NCBI GenBank assembly: GCA_963705835.1
Contig: CAVPLC010000037.1
Coordinates: 115,129-179,128, forward strand
Direction of reading: 5' to 3'
Length of the DNA stretch: 64,000 bases
DNA from: Palsa-504 sp963705835
Lineage (GTDB): Bacteria; Actinomycetota; Actinomycetes; Streptosporangiales; Streptosporangiaceae
Both the position numbers and the translations under genes were made by a program. Below, one piece after another: positions 41,432 through 50,319 of this stretch. Every line of letters begins with the position of its first letter. Positions within the stretch are counted from its first letter, which is position 1. The notes beneath the pieces are model-generated. The model was not told where the DNA came from. It saw only the letters and a list, made by a program, of their open reading frames with translations, and did not search any database.

Positions 41432-42052
41432 ATGGCCAAGTACTTCGACATCCATCCGGCCAACCCGCAGCGGCGCGCGATCACCGCGATCGCCGAGATC
41501 GTGCGCGCAGGCGGCGTGATCGCCTACCCGACGGACTCCTGCTACGCGCTCGGTTGCCAGCTCGGCAACAGGGACGGCATGGCCAGGATCAGGTCGATCC
41601 GCGGCCTGGATGACCGGCACCACCTCACGCTGGTGTGCCAGGACTTCGCCCAGCTGGGCCAGTTCGCGTACGTGGCCAACCCGGTGTTCCGGGCCATCAA
41701 GTCGGCGACCCCCGGCAGTTACACGTTCATCCTGCCGGCGACCAAGGAGGTGCCGCGGATACTGCAGCACCCGAGGAAGAAGACCGTCGGGGTACGGATC
41801 CCGCGCCACGTCGTGACCCGGGCGCTGCTCGCCGAACTCGCCGAGCCGCTCGTCTCGAGCACCTTGCTGCTGCCCGAACGGGACGAGCCCATGACCCAGG
41901 GGTGGGAGATCGCTGAGCAGCTCGACCATGCCGTGGACGCGGTGATCGACTCCGGCGACTGCGGCACCGAGCCGACCACGGTGATCGACTTCTCCCAGCC
42001 GGAGCCCGAGATCGTGCGCCGCGGCGCAGGCGACACGTCCGGTTTTGAGTAA
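41432..42052 (+). CDS. L-threonylcarbamoyladenylate synthase-like protein (YciO/TsaC family)
   Basis: A 206-residue Sua5/YciO/YrdC-fold protein. It shows KYFDIHPANPQRRAITAIAE at the start (YciO type), the nucleotide/threonine site YPTDSCYALGCQLGNRDGMA, SYTFILPATKEVPRILQHPR, and VGVRIPRH. The close match to YciO suggests a tRNA-modification-related role, but YciO is not the main TsaC. It stands alone, convergent with the carboxylesterase. Confidence 0.88.
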   Translation: MAKYFDIHPANPQRRAITAIAEIVRAGGVIAYPTDSCYALGCQLGNRDGMARIRSIRGLDDRHHLTLVCQDFAQLGQFAYVANPVFRAIKSATPGSYTFILPATKEVPRILQHPRKKTVGVRIPRHVVTRALLAELAEPLVSSTLLLPERDEPMTQGWEIAEQLDHAVDAVIDSGDCGTEPTTVIDFSQPEPEIVRRGAGDTSGFE

Positions 42053-42075
42053 CCTCCGGCCCACGAACCTGCCCG

Positions 42076-43677
42076 CTACCCCGCGCCCGCCTCCAGGGCG
42101 GTCCAGAACACGCAGTTGTGCGTGCTCGCGAAGTCGGTCTCGGTGCGCGGTGCGGGTGGGGCCAGCGACTGCATCTCCTGGGTGAGGTCGTTGAAGACAG
42201 GCCAGAACCGGGTGCCGAACGTCGCGGGGAATCCCCGCTTGGCAAACTTCGTCCAGTACCCCTTCATGGTCGCCGCGAGCCGCTGCTGCTGCGCGGAGAG
42301 CGCCTGCGGGAACGCGGCCGTCGGCAGGCCCATCAGGTACTGGATCTCGGACGCGTGGGCCGCACCGTAGGGGAAGCTGACCCGGGGCAGGAAGAGCTCC
42401 GGCGCGTTCTCGTCGCTGAACTCGTAGGCGAAGGTCGGCACGAAGCGCGATACGGACTGATCGATGGTCAGCGCGGGGCAGGCGAAGATGGCGTCGGTGC
42501 CGACCGCGCCGAGGGCGACGGACGGGCTCGGGTACGCGGCCAGCGGGTACCTGGCCGCGATGATCGCCGCCACCGCCGCGGGCACCCCGAGCGTGGCGGA
42601 GATCATGCTCTGGTAGTTCGAGGTCGTGACCCTGTTGCCGACGAGAGCATCGAGCGCGACGAACAGCCGCCATTCGTCGCGGTTGGTGCCGTTGATGATC
42701 GGCACGCGGTTGAAGTTGCCGGTGGCGAACGCCGTCCCCAGCGTCTCGGGCAGCACCTCGCTGTTGATGTTCGGCGTGTAGCCGGACGCGTCCTGGTCGG
42801 CCAGGATGGTCGAGACCGGCAGGCTCCGCAGGCAGGCCGCGGTCTGGCTGGCGCACCCCGCCTTGGTCGCGAAGGCCTCGCCGGCGGACTCGGCGCTGGC
42901 CAGCGGCGCCTGGGTGAGGTTATACGACCCGCTCTCGACGATCGCCCGCTCGAAGAGCCCCCTGGCCTGCGGCGATGCAACCTGTGACAGCGTGGACAGG
43001 CCGCCCGCGGACTCGCCGAAGACGGTGACGTCGTGCGGGTTGCCGCCGAACCTGGCGATGTTGCGCTGCACCCAGCGCAGGGCGGCCTGCTGGTCCATGA
43101 GGCCGTAGTCACCCGACTGGCCGTTCGCGTCGGCCAGCGCCGGGTGGGCCAGGAAGCCGAGCGCGCCGAGCCGGTAGTTGATGGTGACCACGGTCACGCC
43201 GTCCGCCACCAGCTGCGTGGGGTCGTAGTCGTTGCTCTCGCCGGTCACCAGCGCGCCACCGTGGATCCACACCATGACGGGGAAGTGCGAGCCGGCCCGC
43301 TGGTGGCGGGGCGTGAAGACGTTCAGGAACAGGCAGTTCTCCGACGTGCTGGCCAGGCCGAACGGCCCCGCCAGCTGCGGGCAGTGCGGCGCGAACTGCG
43401 TCGCGTCGCGCACGCCAGACCAGCTGGCCGCGGGCTGCGGCGGCTGCCAGCGCAGCGCGCCGACCGGCGGTGCGGCGTACGGGATGCCGAGAAACTCATC
43501 GACCGTCCCGTTGGCCAGGCCGCGAACCGGCCCGCTGGCGGTCCCCGCCACCGGGCCTGCCACCGGCCCGCCGGCGCTCGCGCTCACCGCGGGCGCGGCC
43601 GCGATCAGGGCACCCAGGGTAAGTCCGGCGACCGCTAGCCGGGTGCACACCCGCCATCCGGCCCACGTCATGAACAT
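42076..43677 (-). CDS. Secreted type-B carboxylesterase/lipase family protein
   Basis: A 533-residue alpha/beta-hydrolase with an N-terminal signal peptide (about 1-34, RLAVAGLTLGALIAAAPAVS with an Ala-rich end). Nucleophile Ser223 is in VTVFGESAGGLSTL; the oxyanion loop is VWIHGGALVTGESN; the C-terminal His is likely in ASTHNCVFW. Cys pairs as in the family (SENCLFLNVFTP). It acts outside the cell on an unknown ester. The small neighbour at 43690 is just upstream. Confidence 0.92.
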   Translation of the reverse strand: MFMTWAGWRVCTRLAVAGLTLGALIAAAPAVSASAGGPVAGPVAGTASGPVRGLANGTVDEFLGIPYAAPPVGALRWQPPQPAASWSGVRDATQFAPHCPQLAGPFGLASTSENCLFLNVFTPRHQRAGSHFPVMVWIHGGALVTGESNDYDPTQLVADGVTVVTINYRLGALGFLAHPALADANGQSGDYGLMDQQAALRWVQRNIARFGGNPHDVTVFGESAGGLSTLSQVASPQARGLFERAIVESGSYNLTQAPLASAESAGEAFATKAGCASQTAACLRSLPVSTILADQDASGYTPNINSEVLPETLGTAFATGNFNRVPIINGTNRDEWRLFVALDALVGNRVTTSNYQSMISATLGVPAAVAAIIAARYPLAAYPSPSVALGAVGTDAIFACPALTIDQSVSRFVPTFAYEFSDENAPELFLPRVSFPYGAAHASEIQYLMGLPTAAFPQALSAQQQRLAATMKGYWTKFAKRGFPATFGTRFWPVFNDLTQEMQSLAPPAPRTETDFASTHNCVFWTALEAGAG

Positions 43678-43689
43678 CCGGGTCTCCCT

Positions 43690-43896
43690 TCACGGCCGCT
43701 CCTGCTCGAGAAGCGCGCGGCGCATCTCGTCCACGTCGCTGGTGACGACGGCGTACAAACCGGGCCGCGCGCCGCCCTCGTGGCGCCTGGCGATGATGGA
43801 GATGCCGTCCCAGGTCCGCTGCGTGGCGAACTCATATCCAGGGAACTCGGCCGCCAGCTCGCTCAGTTCCGCCGGTGCGCCGGTAACCCGAACCAC
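43690..43896 (-). CDS. Small protein of unknown function
   Basis: A 68-residue protein (MVRVTGAPAELSELAAEFPG, YEFATQRTWDGISIIARRHE, GGARPGLYAVVTSDVDEMRR) of a type found widely in actinomycetes next to regulators, without assigned function. The GTG at 43896 is chosen because the first strand begins there. The frame stays open to 44058, but that section has a run of seven T and the dispersed CCGAACGGTACG motif (43984) and looks non-coding. It ends 13 bases before the carboxylesterase start. Confidence 0.6.
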   Translation of the reverse strand: MVRVTGAPAELSELAAEFPGYEFATQRTWDGISIIARRHEGGARPGLYAVVTSDVDEMRRALLEQERP

Positions 43897-43983
43897 GGGG
43901 TGCCCGCCGTAATCACGATGGCCTCGCGCCCCAGGACCGCCATTGGCTCTCTTCCCGCCGCCGCGCTTGACGTCTTTTTTTCG

Positions 43984-43995
43984 GCCGAACGGTAC
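43984..43995. repeat. Dispersed CCGAACGGTACG motif, copy C
   Basis: Found right after the T-tract at 43975-43981. It is the third occurrence of this 12-mer, again next to a T-rich stretch. A 12-mer is not expected three times in 64 kb by chance. Confidence 0.55.
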
Positions 43996-44057
43996 GCGGG
44001 TTCCCGCGTCAGGACAGGTGCTCGCCACGCGTACGGATACGAACCGCGCCCTCACCA

Positions 44058-44077
44058 AAAGTACGGATCAGTACTTT
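44058..44077. promoter_or_regulatory. Palindromic operator before the TetR-propeller gene
   Basis: AAAGTAC (44058-44064), a six-base centre GGATCA, and GTACTTT (44071-44077) form a perfect 7-base-arm dyad 20 bases before the ATG of the TetR-propeller fusion. This is the expected position of a self-binding TetR operator. No regulator other than the fusion's own TetR domain is near. Confidence 0.65.
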
Positions 44078-44097
44078 AGAACTACGTCAGTTACTGT

Positions 44098-47000
44098 ATG
44101 CCCGTGACCGATACCGGGCAAGGGGGGACCCTCGCCAAGACGCACGAGGGCCAGCCGGGTCTTCCCCGCGGCAGGAGCCGCCTGCCGCTTCCGGCCGTGC
44201 GCGCGTCGCAGCGCGAACGGCTGCTGCGGTCGGTGATCGCCGCGGTATCGGAATCCGGCTATATGGCCGTAACGGTCGCCGACATCGTGCGGCGGGCCAG
44301 AGTGTCCCGGGCCGCCTTCTACGCCCACTTCGCGGACAAGGAGGACTGCTTCCTGGCCGCGACCGCCGAAGGCCGCGAGCTCATGATCGCCCAGGTCGTG
44401 GCCGCCACGCGCGCTCTGCCTGCCGGGTCCCGTGACGAGGAGGCGCTCCGGGCCGCGTGCCGCGCGTACCTCGCGTTTCTCGCCGGCGAGCCGGCGTTCG
44501 CCAGGGTCTTCTATATCCACATGCCGACGGCGGGCCCGCGCGCGGTGGACCGGCTCGACGCCGCGACCGGCCTGTTCGCTGATCTGACCGCCAGATGGCA
44601 CCAGCGCGCGCGAGAGCATCACCCGCAATGGCCGGCCGTTCCTCCCGAGGCGTATCTCGCGCTCGCCGGAGCTGCGGATGAGCTGGTGCGGTCCACGGTC
44701 CGCGCAGGCCGGACCGGCGCTCTTCCCGAGCTTGAGGAAACGATCGTGTCGCTGCATCTAGCGGTCCTGGCGGCCCGCCCCTGGCCCACCGATGCGAAGG
44801 GCTTGACGATGACCGTAGGGGTCTACCTGTCAGCGAACGACGGGCCGCCCGCTTCCGCGGTGTACGTGTCCGGGGTCAGCTTCGGCGCATTCGAAGGGGT
44901 AGACATCTACTTCGATACCGCTGCCCTGGCGCTGGCTGGCACCGACGCCTCCGGCCACTTCGGTCCCGTCTTGAGCCATGTGCCTGCCGCGGCGGGGCCG
45001 GGGATTCACCTGATCTCGGCCGCGGGACGCGAGTCCGGCCTGTTCGCGCAGGTGCCGTTCACGGTGAACGCCGACTGGGCCCAGTTCGGCTACGCCGCCC
45101 GGCACGGCGGGTGGAATCCGCATGAGAACATGCTGAGCCCCGACAACGTCTCCGCCATCGACCTGGACTGGACCTTTTCCACGGATTACTTCGTCTCCTC
45201 CCCGGCGGTGGTCAACGGGGTGATCTACATCGGCTCAGGGAACGAGGCCGCCAGCACCGGCGCTGTTCACGCCCTGGACGCCGCCACCGGAGCGGAACTC
45301 TGGAACTCCCCGGCCGGGACCATCCTCGCCTCCTCACCGGCGGTGGCCAACGGGGTGGTCTACATCGGCTCCGTAGACGGCAACGTCTACGCCCTGGACG
45401 CCGCTACCGGCACGGAGCTGTGGAAGTCCCCGGCCGGGAGGACTATCCTCAACTCCTCCCCGGCGGTGGCCGACGGGGTGGTGTACGTCAGCTCCGGGGA
45501 CCGCAACGTCTACGCCCTGGACGCCGCCACCGGCGCGCGGCTGTGGAACTTCACCACCGGCGATCCGCTCTACTCCTGCTCCCCGGCGGTGGCCGACGGG
45601 GTGGTCTACATCGGCTCCGTGGACACCAACGTCTACGCCCTGGACGCCGCCACCGGCACGAAGCTGTGGAACTTCACCACGGGGTCAAATGTCACATCCT
45701 CCCCGGCGGTGGCTAACGGGGCGGTTTACATCGGCTCCAACAACGGCAATGTTTATGCCCTGGACGCCGCCACGGGTGCCGAGCTGTGGAACTTCACCGT
45801 CGGGAGCTATCTCAACTCCTCTCCTGCGGTGGCCAACGGTGCGGTCTACATCGGCAACGGGGACCGCGATGTCTACGCCCTGGACTCCGCCGTCGGCACG
45901 GCGCGATGGAAATTCACCGCGGGGGGATCTGTCTCCTCCTCTCCGGCGGTGGCCAACGGCGTGGTCTACATCGGTTCCGACGACGGCAATGTCTATGCGC
46001 TCAGCGCCGCGACCGGGGAAAGGCTGTGGAGCTACCACACGGGCGCCCAGAGCCAGTACTATTCTCCGGCGGTGGCCAACGGTGTGGTCTACATCGGCAG
46101 CGTCGGCGGCAAGCTGTACGCGTTCACAGACCCCGCACGCCTGTATCGCCCGGCCATCTCTCGTGTCGCAGGGACCGGCACTCAGGGTGACAGCGGGGAC
46201 GGCGGGCCGGCCACCAGCGCCCAGCTGTTCGGACCCGCCGGCATCGCCGTGACCCCCGACGGCGGGTTCCTGATCGCCGACATGGTCAACCAGGTGGTGC
46301 GCGCGGTTTCCCCGGCGGGCGTAATCACCCGTGCCGCGGGCAACGGCACGCCCGGCTACAGCGGGGACGGCGGGCCGGCCACCAGCGCCCAGCTCAACTG
46401 GCCCATGGACGTGGCGGCGGTCCCCGGCGGCGGGTTCCTGATCGCCGACAACTTCAACCACGTCGTGCGCATGGTGTCCCCGGCGGGCGTGATCAGCACG
46501 GTCGCGGGAAACGGCACCGCGGGCTACAGCGGGGACGGCGGACCGGCCACCAGCGCCCAGCTCTACGGGCCCACCAGCGTGTCGGCGTTCCCCGGCGGCG
46601 GGTTCCTGATCGCCGACTGGGCGAACCACGTGGTGCGCATGGTGTCCCCGGCGGGGGTGATCAGCACGGACGCGGGAAACGGCACCGCGGGCGACAGCGG
46701 AGACGGCGGACCGGCCACCAGCGCCCAGCTCAATGCGCCCATCGGCGTGTCGGCGGTCCCCGGTGGGGGGTACCTTATCGCCGACACGGGAAACAACGCG
46801 GTGCGCATGGTGTCCCCGGCGGGCGTGATCAGCACGGTCGCGGGCGACGGCACCGCGGGCAATAGCGGAGACGGCGGCCCGGCGACCAGCGCCCGGCTCA
46901 ATCAACCCGGCGGAGTGGCCGCTGTCGCCGGCGGCGGGTTCCTGATCTCCGACAGCCAGAACAACGTGGTGCGGATGGTGTCAGCGGCGGGTGTGATCAC

Positions 47001-47163
47001 CCGCGTCGCGGGCAATGGCGCGGCGGGCTACAGCGGGGACGGCGGACCGGCCACCAGCGCCCAGCTCGATGATCCTCCGCAGGTGGCGGTGACCCTCGAC
47101 GGCGGCTTCCTGATCGCGGACGTCGCGCACAGCGTGGTGCGCAAGGTGGCGGCGGGCTGGTAA
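44098..47163 (+). CDS. TetR repressor fused to Ig-like, PQQ-type beta-propeller and NHL-type beta-propeller domains
   Basis: A continuous 1021-residue frame. Residues 41-87 are a TetR HTH (VTVADIVRRARVSRAAFYAH) and about 90-230 a full TetR ligand domain. Residues 240-342 resemble an Ig-like module common before propellers (VGVYLSANDGPPASAVYVSG). Residues 358-679 hold eight PQQ-type repeats (SSPAVANGVVYIGS ... NVYALDAATG), and 684-1021 six NHL-type repeats (SGDGGPATSAQL ... GGFLIAD). There is no signal peptide or membrane helix. A possible internal ATG (44809, residue 238, with GAAGGG eight bases upstream) could give the propeller part alone. Either a genuine sensor-repressor or a fusion after loss of a stop and a signal peptide. 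Confidence 0.85.
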   Translation: MPVTDTGQGGTLAKTHEGQPGLPRGRSRLPLPAVRASQRERLLRSVIAAVSESGYMAVTVADIVRRARVSRAAFYAHFADKEDCFLAATAEGRELMIAQVVAATRALPAGSRDEEALRAACRAYLAFLAGEPAFARVFYIHMPTAGPRAVDRLDAATGLFADLTARWHQRAREHHPQWPAVPPEAYLALAGAADELVRSTVRAGRTGALPELEETIVSLHLAVLAARPWPTDAKGLTMTVGVYLSANDGPPASAVYVSGVSFGAFEGVDIYFDTAALALAGTDASGHFGPVLSHVPAAAGPGIHLISAAGRESGLFAQVPFTVNADWAQFGYAARHGGWNPHENMLSPDNVSAIDLDWTFSTDYFVSSPAVVNGVIYIGSGNEAASTGAVHALDAATGAELWNSPAGTILASSPAVANGVVYIGSVDGNVYALDAATGTELWKSPAGRTILNSSPAVADGVVYVSSGDRNVYALDAATGARLWNFTTGDPLYSCSPAVADGVVYIGSVDTNVYALDAATGTKLWNFTTGSNVTSSPAVANGAVYIGSNNGNVYALDAATGAELWNFTVGSYLNSSPAVANGAVYIGNGDRDVYALDSAVGTARWKFTAGGSVSSSPAVANGVVYIGSDDGNVYALSAATGERLWSYHTGAQSQYYSPAVANGVVYIGSVGGKLYAFTDPARLYRPAISRVAGTGTQGDSGDGGPATSAQLFGPAGIAVTPDGGFLIADMVNQVVRAVSPAGVITRAAGNGTPGYSGDGGPATSAQLNWPMDVAAVPGGGFLIADNFNHVVRMVSPAGVISTVAGNGTAGYSGDGGPATSAQLYGPTSVSAFPGGGFLIADWANHVVRMVSPAGVISTDAGNGTAGDSGDGGPATSAQLNAPIGVSAVPGGGYLIADTGNNAVRMVSPAGVISTVAGDGTAGNSGDGGPATSARLNQPGGVAAVAGGGFLISDSQNNVVRMVSAAGVITRVAGNGAAGYSGDGGPATSAQLDDPPQVAVTLDGGFLIADVAHSVVRKVAAGW
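45185..46130 (+). repeat. Eight tandem PQQ-type blade repeats (about 120 bases each)
   Basis: The segment TCCCCGGCGGTGGCCAACGG and its variants recurs with a period of about 115-125 bases, eight times. Each unit codes for one blade: S-S-P-A-V-x-N/D-G-V-V-Y-I-G-S ... V-Y-A-L-D-A-A-T-G. High DNA similarity between blades points to recent duplication. Confidence 0.9.
46155..47160 (+). repeat. Six tandem NHL-type repeats (about 168 bases each)
   Basis: GGGGACGGCGGACCGGCCAC with small changes recurs six times, each coding for S-G-D-G-G-P-A-T-S-A-Q-L ... G-G-F-L-I-A-D ... V-V-R-M-V-S-P-A-G-V-I. Six repeats fit one closed six-bladed propeller. Confidence 0.9.
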
Positions 47164-47223
47164 ATCCGCTCAGAGGGTGCGGCTAGACCCGGGTCCTCCC
47201 AGAGGTAGTTATCGGTGATCGCG

Positions 47224-47517
47224 TCAACTGCCTGCGGGCCGGAAATGGCGCAGGATCTGGCGTGCGTAGTAGGTCGGCCACGGTTCGCCGGGAGCCTCGG
47301 CCGTGTATTGCTTGTCCAGGCTGACCAGCAGGTAGACCAGCTCGCTGCGCATCGGCCTGGCGCCAAGCAGGTCCGGCAGCTCGGACAGGTCGATGAGCCA
47401 CTGCGCGTACCACGACGCCCAGTCATCGTCGGCTCCGTCGACGATACGGTAAACCCGATGGTGAGTCTCGCCCGCCTCATGCAGCAAGCCGCCGATCTGC
47501 TCCAGTGTGTCCGTCAT
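47224..47517 (-). CDS. Small protein of unknown function
   Basis: A 97-residue acidic protein (MTDTLEQIGGLLHEAGETHH, RVYRIVDGADDDWASWYAQW, LIDLSELPDLLGARPMRSEL) with aromatic-rich helices, similar to uncharacterised actinobacterial proteins. It is convergent with the TetR-propeller gene, with 60 bases between stops. ATG 47517. No function inferred. Confidence 0.72.
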   Translation of the reverse strand: MTDTLEQIGGLLHEAGETHHRVYRIVDGADDDWASWYAQWLIDLSELPDLLGARPMRSELVYLLVSLDKQYTAEAPGEPWPTYYARQILRHFRPAGS

Positions 47518-47667
47518 GTGAATCCCTCCGCGTCGTTACGACGGGGCCGCCGCGCGGCCACCAGGCCATGCGATCTAGTCTGGCGGAACGGTCCGGCCGA
47601 TCGATCCGCGGGAGGAGGCCGGTACCTTCGGCCGTCTGGGCGATCGTTAAGAGCAGGGAGGCGAGTT

Positions 47668-48429
47668 GTGGTGAAGCCGGTACTGGAGGGCACGGTCGCG
47701 CTGGTGACCGGGGCTTCGAGCGGCATCGGCGCGGCCACGGCCGCCGCGCTCGCCGCCCAGGGTGCGGCTGTGGCGCTGGCGGCGCGGCGCGCGGACCGGC
47801 TGGAGGCGCTCGCCGCCGGTATCCGCGGCGAGGGCGGCACCGCGCTGGTGCTGGAATGCGACATCACAGAGGAGGAGCAGGCGGCAGACGCCGTTGCGCG
47901 CACGGTCGCCGAGCTGGGGCGCCTGGACACGCTCATCAACAACGCCGGGGTGATGCTGCTCGGCCCGGCGGTCGACGCGCCGCTGCCGGAGTGGCAGCAG
48001 ATGGTCCAGCTCAACGTGCTCGGCCTGCTCTACTGCGCGCACGCCGCGCTGCCCCACCTGCTGCGCGCCGCGGGGGACGGCCCGCGCCAGGTCGCCGACA
48101 TGGTGAACATCAGCTCGGTGGCGGGCCGGGCGGCCCGCAACGGCAACGGCGTCTACTCCCTGACCAAGTACGGCGTCGGCGCATTCAGCGAGTCCCTGCG
48201 CCAGGAGGTGACCAAGCGCTACGTGCGCGTCTGCCTGGTCGAGCCGGGCGCGACCGCGACCGAGCTAGCCAGCCACAACCGGCCCGAGGTGCTCGCCAGC
48301 ATCCGGAACCAGTTCGGGCAGAGGATGCAGGCCGAGGACATCGCCGACGCGATCATCTACGTTGTGACCCGGCCGCGGCACGTCGCGGTGAATGAGATGC
48401 TGATCCGCCCGACCGAGCAGGAGCGGTAG
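47668..48429 (+). CDS. SDR family NAD(P)-dependent oxidoreductase
   Basis: A 253-residue short-chain dehydrogenase of the YdfG/clavaldehyde-dehydrogenase-like type. It has the Rossmann TGASSGIG (residues 14-21), NNAG (91-94), and catalytic Ser149/150, Tyr163 and Lys167 (YSLTKYG). The C-terminus (AIIYVVTRPRHVAVNEMLIR) is typical. The GTG at 47668 is preceded by AGGGAGG. Substrate unknown. Confidence 0.93.
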   Translation: MVKPVLEGTVALVTGASSGIGAATAAALAAQGAAVALAARRADRLEALAAGIRGEGGTALVLECDITEEEQAADAVARTVAELGRLDTLINNAGVMLLGPAVDAPLPEWQQMVQLNVLGLLYCAHAALPHLLRAAGDGPRQVADMVNISSVAGRAARNGNGVYSLTKYGVGAFSESLRQEVTKRYVRVCLVEPGATATELASHNRPEVLASIRNQFGQRMQAEDIADAIIYVVTRPRHVAVNEMLIRPTEQER

Positions 48430-48442
48430 CCACGCAACGTAA

Positions 48443-49948
48443 TCAGCTCGGCCCGGACCAAGGCTGCACGCCGCCTTCGCCTGGCCGGGCATCACCGGGC
48501 TGGGCCCCGCCCAGCAGCACCCTGGTGAGCTGGCTCTTGGTGTCGAGCAGCTGGTCGAGGGCGGCCGTCATATGGTCATCGGTGACCCGGATGGGCGCGG
48601 CCTGGCCGGTGCCGCCCTGGCCGTCGGCTGCGGCCTCGCTGCCTGTTCCGTCCTCGCACGCGAGCAGTGCCGCTTTGCGGATGAGTTCCTTGAGGAACGA
48701 GGCCGTGACACCCTCGGTGCGCTCGATCACCCGCTCCGGCTCGGCCAGGTCGAGCACCACGTCGCCCTGGTAGAGCCGGACGAGCTGGCGGCGCGCGGCG
48801 GCGTCGGGTAGCGGGAGCTCGGCCGCCAGGTCGACCCGGCCCGGACGGGCGGCGAGCGCGGGCTCAAGGATCTCCGGCCGGTTCGTCGTGAGCAGGAACG
48901 TCACGTCGATGTCGGAGTCCAGCCCGTCCATCTCGCTGAGCAGCTGGAACAGCAGCGGATGGTGCCCGATGACCGGTCCCATCCGCGGCATCCGCTCCTC
49001 GCCGATGAGGTCTACGTCCTCGACCACGACAACGGAGGGCTGCAGCGCCCGCGCCACCGAACAGGCCTCCCTGATCCGGCCGAGCGCACCGCCGGACAGG
49101 ACGACAGCCGTCACGCCCTCCATCTGACCCAGCAGATAACGCACGGTGTGCGTCTTGCCCGTCCCCGGCGCGCCGTGCAGCAGCACTCCGCGCTTGAGAT
49201 GCTGGCCGCTCGCCCTCAGCCGCCCGGCGTGCCGGGCGACGCCGAGCACCTGCCGTTCGACGGCCTCAAGCACGCCGTCCGGCAAGATCACATCGGACCG
49301 GCCGACCGCGGGCCGGTCCAGGAACGTCACCGGCACCTGGTGGCCAAAGCCGAACACCTCCGCGCCGAAGGCAATCACCTGGCCTCGGAACACGCTCCGC
49401 TCGCTGACCAGCCGCCGGATCTCCTCCAGGGTGCTCGTGATGCGGCTGGCATCCGGGCCTGCGACATCGAGGATCACCTCGGAAAACGGGCCATGCTCCC
49501 GCGCGTGCACCAAGAGCGCGAGCCGGGCACCATTGTCATCGGCAAGGTAGAGGCCGTGCTGCACGCAGCTGCGCGTCACGCCGCCCGGTCCTGCAGGCAG
49601 CGCGATCGTGGTGACGCCGCCCGAACCGAGCCCGTGGCCTCCCGGGTCAGCGATCAGCCAGCCGATCCCGTAATCCATGCCCCGCATCGCGCCCGCGATC
49701 CCCGCCAGCTCGAACCGGCGGCCCGGCCCGGCCAGCCAGGCGTCCAGCCCAGCCTGCAGGTTCACGTGCTCATACGATGGCCACGACCCGGATACCGCCG
49801 GCAGGCCACCGGCATCCGCACCGAGGTGGTCCAGCAGCAGACGCTGCAACGGCTTGTCCTCGGTCCGTGCGGCATCCACCGCCTTGTAAACCAGCCGCCG
49901 CGCAAGGCGTGCGACGTCGGCCAGTTCGGGCTGCCGCGCCTGTGTCAT
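48443..49948 (-). CDS. AAA family ATPase (FtsH/CDC48-like ATPase core, no protease)
   Basis: A protein of about 501 residues with a degenerate N-terminal region (about 1-215, its own alpha/beta domain) and a single AAA module. Walker A is GAPGTGKT (about residues 259-266) and Walker B VVVVEDVDLI; sensor 1 is FLLTTNRPEILEPALA and the arginine finger RPGRVD. A Ser/Gln-rich C-terminal extension follows. There is no protease domain. The ATG at 49948 is preferred over GTG 49954. It is divergent from the DUF3800 gene. Confidence 0.85.
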   Translation of the reverse strand: MTQARQPELADVARLARRLVYKAVDAARTEDKPLQRLLLDHLGADAGGLPAVSGSWPSYEHVNLQAGLDAWLAGPGRRFELAGIAGAMRGMDYGIGWLIADPGGHGLGSGGVTTIALPAGPGGVTRSCVQHGLYLADDNGARLALLVHAREHGPFSEVILDVAGPDASRITSTLEEIRRLVSERSVFRGQVIAFGAEVFGFGHQVPVTFLDRPAVGRSDVILPDGVLEAVERQVLGVARHAGRLRASGQHLKRGVLLHGAPGTGKTHTVRYLLGQMEGVTAVVLSGGALGRIREACSVARALQPSVVVVEDVDLIGEERMPRMGPVIGHHPLLFQLLSEMDGLDSDIDVTFLLTTNRPEILEPALAARPGRVDLAAELPLPDAAARRQLVRLYQGDVVLDLAEPERVIERTEGVTASFLKELIRKAALLACEDGTGSEAAADGQGGTGQAAPIRVTDDHMTAALDQLLDTKSQLTRVLLGGAQPGDARPGEGGVQPWSGPS

Positions 49949-50193
49949 GCCCACCCCAGCAGCCTAAGCACCCGGCAGCCCAGAGCCGACCGAATATCCG
50001 CCGGCTCTAAACACGCGGCCCGGCGCGGCACAGCGCACCCCGGCGGATACCGCAAGCGGAGGCCTTGCGAAAGCCGTTGGACGGCATCGGTTGCGCGCTG
50101 ACATTGTTGAGTGCCATGCGGCATGAGGACACCTGGCATGACGAGGCGGCCCGGCGATATGACACGCCGGGCAGCGGCATGTTCGCTCCGCCG

Positions 50194-50319
50194 GGCGCCG
50201 GCGAAGAAATCCAGGTACGAGGTGCCCGCCGGGGTGTCGAGCCGGCTGCCGCGGGCATGGTCGAACACCGCCGGCCAGTGGCGACGGCTCACGCTGGGGC
50301 ATGGTAAGGAATCGGGCAT
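50194..50319 (-). pseudogene. N-terminal remnant of a class-III aminotransferase
   Basis: On the minus strand RHWPAVFDHARGSRLDTPAG and then TSYLDFFAGA are readable. They match the N-terminal segment of EctB-like diaminobutyrate aminotransferases (P-A-V-F-x-x-A-R-G-S ... Y-L-D-F-F-A-G-A). Homology ends right after FAGA, and no PLP domain remains. The fragment lies between the divergent ATPase and DUF3800 genes. The family call is by pattern only. Confidence 0.4.

Noticed and set aside
45185..47160. Regular repeats that could be taken for a CRISPR array
   Set aside because: Units are 115-170 bases, in frame, and encode propeller blades; there are no short spacers or cas genes.
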